From: Pseudomonas mandelii
GTDB lineage: Bacteria; Pseudomonadota; Gammaproteobacteria; Pseudomonadales; Pseudomonadaceae
Length of the DNA: 64,000 bases
Assembly (NCBI RefSeq): GCF_024138395.1
Contig: NZ_JAMYDU010000002.1
Coordinates: forward strand, 310,001-374,000
Reading direction: 5' to 3'
Each line of letters begins with the position of its first letter. The stretch's first letter is position 1. A program made the translations under genes and the position numbers. The notes beneath the pieces are model-generated. The model made no database searches and was not told where the DNA came from. It worked only from the letters and a program-made list of their open reading frames with translations. Positions 56,861-64,000 of this stretch are shown here, piece after piece.

Positions 56861-57238
56861 TCGACAGGTTTTTTTCTCATCGTGCGACCCCTGCTCGAAG
56901 CAAGCGATACGGAAATTGCGCAACGATATTTTTCAATTGAGCAATATCGTCCCGGCAACCGTCTACAGTTGGACAGAGGATCAGCGCACTTCTCGATGCT
57001 GCAGCTGACTATAGAGAGAAGAGGGGTGTTCATATTGCGTATCAGAAAACCCTACGGCGATGCCTCGCCAGTGCGGGCCTGGGCCGTCAGTCACCCGGCA
57101 GATGAAAATTTAGCCGCCGGTCTCGCGGCACTTTTTGGCCCTCGCGCTAGTCTTAGCGTGGATCGCGGTGACGGACGTCACTTCACCTGTCTACGCTATC
57201 CTTGTGCGAGACTCACGCAGGAATCCAGCGCAATATGA
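56861..57238 (+). pseudogene. algZ: Remnant of sensor kinase gene algZ (fimS), C-terminal fragment only
   Basis: In frame with, and overlapping by ATGA, the algR start is a reading frame ending in SLSVDRGDGRHFTCLRYP-CARLTQE. That end, with the preceding AALFGP, is typical of the ATPase end of LytS-type kinase AlgZ. Upstream, [20 protein letters not shown] resembles the segment after the phospho-His. Between MLQLTI and ERRGVFILRIRKPYG the N box (QPLLENA-type) is missing. No transmembrane region or His box exists. An in-frame stop at 56852 blocks extension. It therefore represents about one third of AlgZ with an internal deletion; a kinase could not be made. Confidence 0.72.
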
Positions 57239-57981
57239 ATGTCCTGATCGTTGATGACGAACCCTTGGCCCGCGAGCGCCTGAGCCGAATGGTCGGCGAA
57301 CTCGAGGGATACAATGTCCTGGAGCCCAGCGCCACGAACGGCGAAGAAGCGTTGGCACTGATCGACAGTCACAAACCGGATATCGTGCTGCTCGATATTC
57401 GCATGCCGGGCCTCGATGGCCTGCAAGTGGCTGCACGATTGTGCGAACGCGAAACCCCGCCCGCCGTGGTGTTTTGCACCGGGCCCGATGAATTTGCCGT
57501 GGAAGCCCTACAGGCCAGCGCCGTGGGCTATCTGGTGAAGCCAGTGCGCACAGAACAGTTACACGAAGCATTAAAGAAAGCCGAGCGACCCAATCGCGTC
57601 CAGCTCGCGGCCTTGACTCGCCCGGCAGCCGAAACCGGTAGCGGTCCGCGCAGCCACATCAGCGCCCGCACCCGAAAAGGCATCGAACTGATTCCGTTGG
57701 GTCAGGTGGTCTACTTCATCGCCGACCACAAGTACGTCACCTTGCGTCATGAAGGCGGTGAAGTGCTGCTCGACGAACCACTCAAGGCCCTCGAAGACGA
57801 ATTCGGCGACCGTTTCGTGCGGATTCACCGCAACGCACTGGTTGCTCGCGAACGCATTGAGCGGCTGCAACGCACGCCCCTGGGGCATTTTCAACTGTTT
57901 CTCAAAGGCCTGAACGGCGATGCCCTGATCGTCAGCCGACGCCATGTGGCCGGCGTGCGCAAAATGATGCAACAGCTTTAA
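57235..57981 (+). CDS. algR: LytTR response regulator AlgR
   Basis: This 248-residue regulator has a receiver domain with phospho-acceptor Asp54 in IVLLDIRMPG, acidic DDEP at the start and the conserved Lys in VKPVRTEQL. The LytTR DNA-binding domain spans about residues 140-245 (ISARTRKGIELIPLGQVVYF, ALVARERIERL). In P. aeruginosa AlgR controls alginate, type IV pili and rhamnolipids, acting with kinase AlgZ. The start overlaps the algZ remnant (ATGA). It is intact although its kinase partner is lost here. Confidence 0.95.
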   Translation: MNVLIVDDEPLARERLSRMVGELEGYNVLEPSATNGEEALALIDSHKPDIVLLDIRMPGLDGLQVAARLCERETPPAVVFCTGPDEFAVEALQASAVGYLVKPVRTEQLHEALKKAERPNRVQLAALTRPAAETGSGPRSHISARTRKGIELIPLGQVVYFIADHKYVTLRHEGGEVLLDEPLKALEDEFGDRFVRIHRNALVARERIERLQRTPLGHFQLFLKGLNGDALIVSRRHVAGVRKMMQQL

Positions 57982-58117
57982 TCCGCCATTCAGGGCGGGT
58001 TTCTACCCTATTACCGGACATTCAGGGCCAGGGAGGCCAAGCAGTTTCTGATACAAGTCAAAGTGGATTTGGCTGAGCTGTTATTATCTGCCGTATCTAT
58101 TCAGTACGGATTGATCC

Positions 58118-59059
58118 ATGTCCTCTCGCGAAATCCGCATCGCCACCCGAAAAAGTGCTCTCGCCCTGTGGCAGGCCGAATACGTCAAGGCTCGTCTGGA
58201 AGAGGCCCATCCAGGCCTGCTCGTGACGCTGGTGCCCATGGTCAGTCGTGGCGACAAGCTGCTCGATTCGCCGCTGTCGAAAATCGGCGGCAAGGGCCTG
58301 TTCGTCAAGGAACTGGAAACCGCGCTGCTGGAAAACGCAGCCGACATCGCCGTGCACTCCATGAAAGACGTGCCGATGGACTTCCCCGAAGGCCTCGGTC
58401 TGTTCTGCATTTGCGAGCGCGAAGACCCGCGCGATGCCTTCGTCTCCAATACCTACGCCAGCCTGGATGAGTTGCCGCCAGGCAGCATCGTCGGCACCTC
58501 CAGTCTGCGTCGCCAGGCCCAGCTGCTGACCCGCCGCCCGGACCTGGAAATCCGCTTCCTGCGCGGCAACGTCAACACTCGCCTGGCCAAGCTCGATGCC
58601 GGCGAATACGACGCCATCATCCTCGCCGCGGCGGGTTTGATTCGCCTGGGCTTCGAAGATCGCATCACCTCGGCCATCAGTGTCGAAGACAGTCTGCCGG
58701 CCGGTGGCCAGGGCGCGGTCGGTATTGAATGCCGTAGCGCCGACACTGATATCCACGCGCTGCTGGCGCCGCTGCATCACCAGGACACGGCCATTCGTGT
58801 AACTGCCGAACGTGCCCTTAACAAACATCTGAATGGTGGCTGCCAAGTGCCAATTGCCTGCTACGCCGTGCTTGAAGGCGAGCAGATCTGGTTGCGTGGT
58901 TTGGTGGGCGATCCGAGCGGCGGTCTGCTGCTCAGCGCCGAGGCCCGTGCGCCACGGGCTGATGCCGAGGCGTTGGGTGTGCAAGTGGCCGAAGACCTGC
59001 TGAGCCAAGGCGCCGCCGACATTCTGAAAGCAGTCTATGGCGAGGCAGGGCACGAGTGA
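58118..59059 (+). CDS. hemC: Hydroxymethylbilane synthase HemC
   Basis: This 313-residue enzyme polymerises porphobilinogen for haem and sirohaem. [27 protein letters not shown], and the cofactor cysteine in [11 protein letters not shown] are visible. Length is standard. It is the first gene of hemC-hemD-hemX-hemY; hemD overlaps by 4 nt. Confidence 0.97.
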   Translation: MSSREIRIATRKSALALWQAEYVKARLEEAHPGLLVTLVPMVSRGDKLLDSPLSKIGGKGLFVKELETALLENAADIAVHSMKDVPMDFPEGLGLFCICEREDPRDAFVSNTYASLDELPPGSIVGTSSLRRQAQLLTRRPDLEIRFLRGNVNTRLAKLDAGEYDAIILAAAGLIRLGFEDRITSAISVEDSLPAGGQGAVGIECRSADTDIHALLAPLHHQDTAIRVTAERALNKHLNGGCQVPIACYAVLEGEQIWLRGLVGDPSGGLLLSAEARAPRADAEALGVQVAEDLLSQGAADILKAVYGEAGHE

Positions 59060-59823
59060 CTGGCTGGCGCCTGTTGCTGACGCGCCCTGCGGATGAGTCG
59101 GCGGCGCTTGCCCGTGTGTTGGCAGACGCGGGGGTTTTCAGCAGCAGCTTGCCGCTTTTGGATATCGAGCCGATTCCTGCCTCTGACACAATGCGCGAAG
59201 TGATTCAGAACCTGGAAAGCTATTGCGCGGTGATCGTGGTCAGCAAACCGGCCGCCAGAATCGCGGTCGATCTGCTCAACCAGTACTGGCCGCAGCCACC
59301 GGCTCCGAAGTGGTTCAGCGTGGGGGCGGCGACGGCGCAGATCCTCGAGGATAACGGGCTGGATGTGAGCTTCCCGGTCGACGGCGACGACAGCGAAGCC
59401 TTGCTTGAGCTTGCGCCGTTGCGCGAGGCTGTTGCCCGACCCCACCCACGGGTGCTGATCATGCGCGGGGAGGGTGGGCGCGAGCTGCTGGCTGAGCGTT
59501 TGCGCGAGCTTGGTGCTAGTGTCGAGTATCTGGAGTTGTACCGACGCGGTTTGCCGCAGTACCCGTCGGCAACGTTGCCTGACCGGATCAAAGCGGAACG
59601 CTTGAACGGGCTGGTGGTCAGCAGTGGACAGGGTTTTGAGCACCTGCACCGATTGGCTGGCGATACCTGGCCGAGCATGGTGCGGCTGCCGTTGTTTGTT
59701 CCAAGCCCCAGGGTCGCCGAGCTGGCACGCGCCGCCGGGGCCCAAACAGTTGTGGATTGTCGTGGCGCCAGTGCCGCGGCCTTGCTGGCGGCGTTACGGG
59801 AACACCCCGTGCCCGTTTTCTAA
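59056..59823 (+). CDS. hemD: Uroporphyrinogen-III synthase HemD
   Basis: This 255-residue enzyme cyclises hydroxymethylbilane to uroporphyrinogen III. Its sequence is poorly conserved, but [21 protein letters not shown] at the start and [18 protein letters not shown] are family-like. The start is GTG at 59056, overlapping the hemC TGA. It is co-transcribed with hemC and hemX. Confidence 0.93.
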   Translation: MTGWRLLLTRPADESAALARVLADAGVFSSSLPLLDIEPIPASDTMREVIQNLESYCAVIVVSKPAARIAVDLLNQYWPQPPAPKWFSVGAATAQILEDNGLDVSFPVDGDDSEALLELAPLREAVARPHPRVLIMRGEGGRELLAERLRELGASVEYLELYRRGLPQYPSATLPDRIKAERLNGLVVSSGQGFEHLHRLAGDTWPSMVRLPLFVPSPRVAELARAAGAQTVVDCRGASAAALLAALREHPVPVF

Positions 59824-59839
59824 TGCAAAGGATGGATAC

Positions 59840-60994
59840 GTGAGCGAAACAGCCTTGCCTAAAGATGACGTCCGGCCCGTGCTTGATGCGCCGGCTGATG
59901 CACCGGTTGAAACTGCGCTACCTGCTGTTGAGCAGCGCCGAGGCAATGGGTTGGCAATCGTCGCGCTGCTGTTGGGCGCTGCCGGTGTTGCCGTGGGCGG
60001 TTGGGGAGTCTGGCAGGTGCGTCACCTGCAAGCCAATAACCAGCAACAGTTGAGTCAGGTTCAGGCGCTGAACGATCAGGCCCAGAGCTTGAAACTCAAC
60101 GAGCAACGCCTGACGGCTCGCCTCGAGCAAATGCCGGCCGCCGAGGAACTCGACGCGCGCAGTCGCTTGGTCACTCAACTCCAAGGCGATCAGCAACGTC
60201 TGAATCAACGTCTGGAAACCGTCCTCGGTGCGAGCCGCAAGGACTGGCGTCTGGCCGAAGCCGAGCACTTGCTGCGTCTGGCCAGTCTGCGTCTGTCGGC
60301 GTTGCAGGACATCAGTAGTGCCCAGGCCCTGGTGCAAGGCGCCGATGAAATTCTCCGTGAACAGAACGACCCCGGGGCTTTCGCCGCTCGCGAGCAAGTG
60401 GCCAAAACCCTGGTAGCCCTGCGCAGTACCGAACAGCCGGATCGCACCGGCTTGTTCCTGCGACTGGGTGCCTTGCGCGATCAAGTGATCAACCTCACTG
60501 AGCTGGCACCGGAATACAAGGACCGTGGCGAATCCCTGCTGGGCCTGACAGCCGATGGCGACGGTGCCAGTCGCTGGGCACAATGGTGGGATCAGATCTC
60601 GCGCTATATCCGCATCGATTTCAACGCCGACAAGAATGTTCGTCCATTGTTGGCAGGGCAGAGCCTGAGCCAGGTGCGTCTGGCCCTGAGCCTGACGCTG
60701 GAGCAGGCGCAGTGGGCCGCGCTCAATGGTCAGGCCGCGGTTTACACTCAGGCGCTGGCCGAGGCGCGGGACGTTCTCAAGGGCAACTTCAATCCGGACA
60801 ACCCTCAGAGCAAGATCATGCTCGAGCAGGTGGCCGAGTTGAGCAAGCAGCCGGTCACGGTGGTCACGCCGGATCTGACGGGCACGTTGAGTGCGGTTCA
60901 GGCTTACCTTGAGCGCCGCAACGTCAACGCCGAAGAATCGGTGAAACCTATGGCCAAACCTGCCGCGAGCACTACGCAGGAGGCCATGCCATGA
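59840..60994 (+). CDS. hemX: HemX membrane protein
   Basis: This 384-residue protein has one TM helix near residue 40 (GLAIVALLLGAAGVAVGGWGV). A long periplasmic coiled coil follows (QQQLSQVQALNDQAQSLKLN) and the domain with WRLAEAEHLLRLASLRLSAL. The function is uncertain despite the name; it is often called a uroporphyrinogen methyltransferase-like protein. The start is GTG at 59840 with AAAGGA 6-7 nt upstream. It overlaps hemY by 4 nt. Confidence 0.9.
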   Translation: MSETALPKDDVRPVLDAPADAPVETALPAVEQRRGNGLAIVALLLGAAGVAVGGWGVWQVRHLQANNQQQLSQVQALNDQAQSLKLNEQRLTARLEQMPAAEELDARSRLVTQLQGDQQRLNQRLETVLGASRKDWRLAEAEHLLRLASLRLSALQDISSAQALVQGADEILREQNDPGAFAAREQVAKTLVALRSTEQPDRTGLFLRLGALRDQVINLTELAPEYKDRGESLLGLTADGDGASRWAQWWDQISRYIRIDFNADKNVRPLLAGQSLSQVRLALSLTLEQAQWAALNGQAAVYTQALAEARDVLKGNFNPDNPQSKIMLEQVAELSKQPVTVVTPDLTGTLSAVQAYLERRNVNAEESVKPMAKPAASTTQEAMP

Positions 60995-62229
60995 AGCGCC
61001 TCTATGTGATCGTGTTCGTGGTTATCGCCGCTGCCGCCGCGCTGGGGCTGGCGATTGCCGAGCATTCCGGCTACGTGCTGATCGCCTACAGAACTTTCCG
61101 TTACGAATCGAGCCTGTGGGCAACCCTGGCTCTGGTGGTCGTGCTGTGGCTGGTGTTCTGGGGCATCAAGGCGTTGATCGAGCTGGTGACGACTTCCGGT
61201 GGGGTGGTCAATCCATGGTCGCGGCGCAATCGCAGTCGGCGGGTGCAAGTAGCGATAGAGCACGGTCAGCTGGATTTGGCCGAGGGCCGGTGGGCCAGTG
61301 CGCAGCGTCACCTGTATCGCGCCGCGGAAGCCGAGCGCCAGCCGCTGCTGTACTACCTCGGTGCTGCCCGCGCCGCGAACGAACAAGGTCACTACGAGGA
61401 AAGCGACAACCTGCTGGAGCGCGCCCTCGAGCGACAACCCCAGGCCGAGCTGGCGATTGCCTTGAGTCATGCCCAATTGCAGACGGACCGCGGCGACACT
61501 GAAGGCGCTCTGGTTACCCTGCAAGCCATGCATGAGCGTCATCCTCATAACGTCCAGACGCTGCGCCAGTTGCAACGCCTGCATCAGCAGCGGGGCGACT
61601 GGTCGGCTGTGATTCGCTTGTTGCCGGAGTTACGCAAGGACAAGGTGTTGCCACCGGCCGAGCTGGCTGAACTGGAGCGTCGCGCCTGGGGTGAGAATCT
61701 TTCGTTGGCGGCGCACCGGGAAGAGGACGGAACGGTCGGTTTGCAATCGCTCAATCGCGCCTGGCAGCAACTTACCGCCGCTCAGCGCCAGGAACCGCAA
61801 CTGGTACTGGCCTATGCCGAGCAATTGCGGCAACTGGGCGCACAGGTCGAGGCCGAAGAGGTCCTGCGTATAGCCCTCAAACGCAAATACGACAGCCATC
61901 TGGCGCGCCTGTACGGGCTGGTTCGCGGCAGTGATCCGGCCAGGCAACTGCACACTGCCGAGGGTTGGCTTAAGGATCATCCCGCCGACCCGAGCCTGTT
62001 GCTGACGTTGGGGCGTTTGTGTCTGCAAAGCAGTCTGTGGGGCAAGGCTCGGGATTATCTGGAAAGCAGCCTGCGTGTGCAGCGCAACCCTGAAGCCTGC
62101 GCCGAACTGGCGCGGTTGCTGGCGCAACTGGGTGACACCGATCGCAGTAACCAGCTGTTCCAGGAGGGCTTGGGCCTATTGGATGAGCGCTTGCTGGCGG
62201 CCCCGCTGCCCGTGCCGGTTCACGCCTGA
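60991..62229 (+). CDS. hemY: HemY, TPR-type inner-membrane protein of the hem operon
   Basis: This 412-residue protein has two N-terminal TM helices (residues 5-27 and about 42-64) and a tetratricopeptide-rich cytoplasmic or periplasmic region (WASAQRHLYRAAEAE, ALERQPQAELAIALSHAQLQ). It is co-transcribed with hemX; it is not protoporphyrinogen oxidase. The precise role is unknown; haem synthesis support is inferred. GCAGGAGG lies 7 nt upstream. Confidence 0.9.
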   Translation: MKRLYVIVFVVIAAAAALGLAIAEHSGYVLIAYRTFRYESSLWATLALVVVLWLVFWGIKALIELVTTSGGVVNPWSRRNRSRRVQVAIEHGQLDLAEGRWASAQRHLYRAAEAERQPLLYYLGAARAANEQGHYEESDNLLERALERQPQAELAIALSHAQLQTDRGDTEGALVTLQAMHERHPHNVQTLRQLQRLHQQRGDWSAVIRLLPELRKDKVLPPAELAELERRAWGENLSLAAHREEDGTVGLQSLNRAWQQLTAAQRQEPQLVLAYAEQLRQLGAQVEAEEVLRIALKRKYDSHLARLYGLVRGSDPARQLHTAEGWLKDHPADPSLLLTLGRLCLQSSLWGKARDYLESSLRVQRNPEACAELARLLAQLGDTDRSNQLFQEGLGLLDERLLAAPLPVPVHA

Positions 62230-62236
62230 CGGCCCC

Positions 62237-62368
62237 TGTAGCAGCTGGCGCAGCCTGCGTTCGGCTGCGCGGCAGTCGTAAAACAGACACCACGGTTTGG
62301 TCAGACAAGCCGCATCAAACTTAGACGATTGCTGCGCAGCCGAACGCAGGCTGCGCCAGCTGCTACAA
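62237..62368. repeat. Long inverted repeat with 'CGGCTGCGCGGC' core
   Basis: CTGTAGCAGCTGGCGCAGCC and GGCTGCGCCAGCTGCTACA enclose GTTCGGCTGCGC and its complement, the same family as 39309. It takes a third of the 342-nt gap between hemY and dsbH; 62369-62571 shows no gene. Confidence 0.88.
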
Positions 62369-62571
62369 GGGGCGGGAATCGCTTCGAATCCGCCATTGTT
62401 TCAGCGTTGTAATCCTTCGCCGGCAAAGTCCTACAGGGGACTACATCAAATCCTCTCGACACTGTCGGGAATTCCCTACACTTCTGGTGAAGTGTCCGTG
62501 GCAGCCTGCCTTGAAAGGCTGCCGCGCTTTCCTCTACCGTAACCACCTGTCTCTACTGTTACGGAAAAGCC

Positions 62572-63123
62572 ATGTCTTTGGCCTGCTCACGCTCCTTGTT
62601 TTTCATGGTTTTCATTGCAGGTGCCCTGGCCTTGGGCGTTTCCTATCACCTGGAATATGTGGTCGGCCTCAAGCCTTGCGGGTTGTGCCTGTTGCAGCGG
62701 GTTTGCCTGGCTCTGCTCACGGCTGTCTGCCTGGCGGCTTCAGTGCAGGGACCTGGCCGCTTTGGATCCTTCCTGTATTGGTTGCTGGGTCTGCTTTGCA
62801 GTCTGGCGGGTACCGTCACGGCGTGGCGGCAAGTGGTGTTGCAGAGCGATCCGGTGCATCAGCTATCGGCATGCTCGCCCAATCTGGCCGATCTGTTTGC
62901 CAGTACGCCCTGGTTGTGTGTCGTGCAGCGAATGTTTAAAGGAACCGCCGACTGCGCGGAAATTTCCTGGACGCTGTTCGACCTGAGCATCCCGGAATGG
63001 AGTCTGCTGTTCTTCGTTGCGATGATGCTTCTGGGTGGGTATCAGTTGCTGCGCCTTGTCTGGATCACGTGTCAGCGACCGCTCAGCGGCGACTCGTCGC
63101 ACCGGGTACTGGCAGGTGATTAA
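62572..63123 (+). CDS. dsbH: Disulfide bond formation protein of the DsbB/DsbH type
   Basis: This 183-residue inner-membrane protein has four TM helices. The first periplasmic pair PCGLCLLQR (Cys-Gly-Leu-Cys) and the second cysteine pair (CSPNL and WLCVVQRMFKGTADC) are DsbB-like, giving DsbA reoxidation. It is the second DsbB-type protein usual in pseudomonads. GGAAAAGCC precedes the ATG. It is next to algQ. Confidence 0.9.
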   Translation: MSLACSRSLFFMVFIAGALALGVSYHLEYVVGLKPCGLCLLQRVCLALLTAVCLAASVQGPGRFGSFLYWLLGLLCSLAGTVTAWRQVVLQSDPVHQLSACSPNLADLFASTPWLCVVQRMFKGTADCAEISWTLFDLSIPEWSLLFFVAMMLLGGYQLLRLVWITCQRPLSGDSSHRVLAGD

Positions 63124-63302
63124 ACACTTGTATGAACTTTATCTCCTGCGTACCTTGAAGCCATAGGCGCGCGGGCATAATCTGGCCCGCACGTGTCATT
63201 GGATTTATGTTGCTCGAATGACGCTCTGCCTGGTCGATTCTTGATCTTCAAGTGCGCGACAGGTGTAGAGCAGCATGACCCACAAGGGAAGAGAGAATCA
63301 CC

Positions 63303-63761
63303 ATGCTCGAAAGTTGTCAGAATGCTCAGGAACGTTGGGGTGGAGTGCATCTGCTGATCGATCGCTGGTTGCAGGAGCGTCACGAACTGGTTCGGGCCTA
63401 TGACGCTCTCGGCGCCAAGCCCGAAGCTTTGGGCGAGAACCGAAAACCGTTGCAGGAATTCTGCGGTGTGCTGGTCGACTACGTGTCTGCCGGGCATTTC
63501 GAAATCTACGAACAGCTGACGAGCGAAGCCAAGGCGTTTGGTGATACTCGCGGTCTGGAGTTGGCCGAGACGATTTACCCGCGCATCGACGTCATCACCG
63601 AGAAGCTGTTGGCGTTCAACGATCTGTGTGATGCAGGCAAGTGTGTCGCGGAGAAATTCAAGGAGCTGGGTGGCTTGTTGCACGAACGCTTCGAACTGGA
63701 AGACTGTCTGATCGAAGTGCTGCACACCGCTCACAAGGAAGAGGATTCGGTTCAGGCCTGA
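63303..63761 (+). CDS. algQ: Anti-sigma-70 regulator AlgQ (Rsd family)
   Basis: This 152-residue helical protein binds domain 4 of sigma-70. It has the Rsd-like [43 protein letters not shown] and [15 protein letters not shown] segments. In P. aeruginosa AlgQ (AlgR2) affects alginate and other factors. GGGAAGAGAG lies upstream of the ATG. It is followed by a bidirectional terminator. Confidence 0.96.
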   Translation: MLESCQNAQERWGGVHLLIDRWLQERHELVRAYDALGAKPEALGENRKPLQEFCGVLVDYVSAGHFEIYEQLTSEAKAFGDTRGLELAETIYPRIDVITEKLLAFNDLCDAGKCVAEKFKELGGLLHERFELEDCLIEVLHTAHKEEDSVQA

Positions 63762-63782
63762 ACCTTATCCAGCAACACCCTC

Positions 63783-63811
63783 AAAACGGTGCGCAAATGC
63801 GCGCCGTTTTT
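63783..63811. terminator. Bidirectional terminator between algQ and the FKBP gene
   Basis: AAAACGGTGCGC pairs with GCGCGCCGTTTT around AAAT with one U-G wobble, with T-rich ends on both strands. It serves the convergent algQ and FKBP genes. Confidence 0.88.
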
Positions 63812-63823
63812 CATTTCCGGCTT

Positions 63824-64000
63824 TCAGGTTTTCGCGCCGCGCAATTCGACTTCGAATACCAGCGGCGTGAACGGCGCGATCAAATCGCCGGCACCCTCGG
63901 CGCCATAGGCTTGGGACGATGGAATCACCAGACGCCATTTTGCGCCGACCGGCATGTTTTGCAGCGCACTGCGCCATCCGCTGATTACGCTATCAAGACT
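63824..64000 (-). CDS. FKBP-type peptidyl-prolyl isomerase, C-terminal part (truncated by window edge)
   Basis: The frame enters from the right edge and stops at 63824-63826. The visible 58 residues, SVISGWRSALQNMPVGAKWR then PSSQAYGAEGAGDLIAPFTP and LVFEVELRGAKT, form the C-terminal half of an FKBP domain (VIxGWxxALxxMxxG...IPxxLAYG...IPPxxxLxFxVEL). The start lies outside the window, so a signal peptide or dimerisation domain cannot be judged. Confidence 0.9.
   Translation of the reverse strand, partial: SLDSVISGWRSALQNMPVGAKWRLVIPSSQAYGAEGAGDLIAPFTPLVFEVELRGAKT

Overview
The window reads as a chromosomal segment from a Pseudomonas of the fluorescens group. The evidence is gene content and order. 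The series argB, algC, dut, coaBC, radC, rpmBG, kauB, dad genes, rep, comM, glnK-amtB, sutA, xerC, dapF-lysA, cyaA, argH, algR, hemCDXY, dsbH, algQ follows, from memory, the order of P. aeruginosa PAO1 around PA5323 to PA5254. Codon use is GC-rich, and intergenic gaps carry the REP-type palindromes usual in fluorescens-group genomes. No rRNA, tRNA, CRISPR array, insertion sequence or prophage was found.

Layout. 1-1.3 kb: an accessory edge with a truncated AbiEi-like gene, palindromic operator candidates and a small zinc-ribbon protein. 1.4-6.6 kb: arginine, exopolysaccharide/LPS sugar, dUTP, CoA and DNA-repair genes (argB, algC, dut, coaBC, radC). 6.7-9.2 kb: an orphan peptide-binding protein and the rpmB-rpmG operon. 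9.3-22.5 kb: amine and D-amino-acid catabolism (cupin, kauB, pauB, dadR/dadA/ridA/dadX, pauR) interspersed with an MFS permease, a phospholipase-D lipoprotein and a MocR regulator facing a DUF1127 gene. 22.6-32.4 kb: cytochrome c5, acetyl-CoA hydrolase family, xpt, rep, a GGDEF/EAL protein, MATE pump and LysR regulator. 32.5-41.2 kb: a more variable section (chemoreceptor, DUF4432, Fic, comM, orphan HigA, BRO-N gene with a structured leader, ubiK). 41.2-44.4 kb: glnK-amtB with a clear sigma-54/NtrC control region, yjbQ, sutA. 44.5-50.7 kb: HAD, xerC, DUF484, dapF, lysA, lptM in one leftward operon, then cyaY, DUF1289, rnk. 50.7-64 kb: cyaA, small conserved genes, GST, argH, an eroded algZ fused to intact algR, hemCDXY, dsbH, algQ and a partial FKBP gene.

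How it fits together. PauB, KauB and PauR form part of the gamma-glutamyl-putrescine route. DadR, DadA, DadX and RidA form the D-alanine module, with RidA removing the reactive enamine/imine products. GlnK and AmtB couple ammonium uptake to nitrogen status. AlgC, AlgR and AlgQ are global or exopolysaccharide-linked, but the AlgR partner kinase AlgZ survives only as a C-terminal fragment lacking the sensor, the phospho-acceptor His and the N box.

Most notable observations: the algZ remnant translationally overlapping algR; a roughly 230-nt highly structured leader in front of the BRO-N gene that can mask its ribosome binding site; several well-formed regulatory palindromes (AbiEi-like gene, pauB/ykgJ, cupin/kauB, proE-like, MocR); and REP-type elements of five sequence families that fill almost every convergent gap longer than 40 bp.
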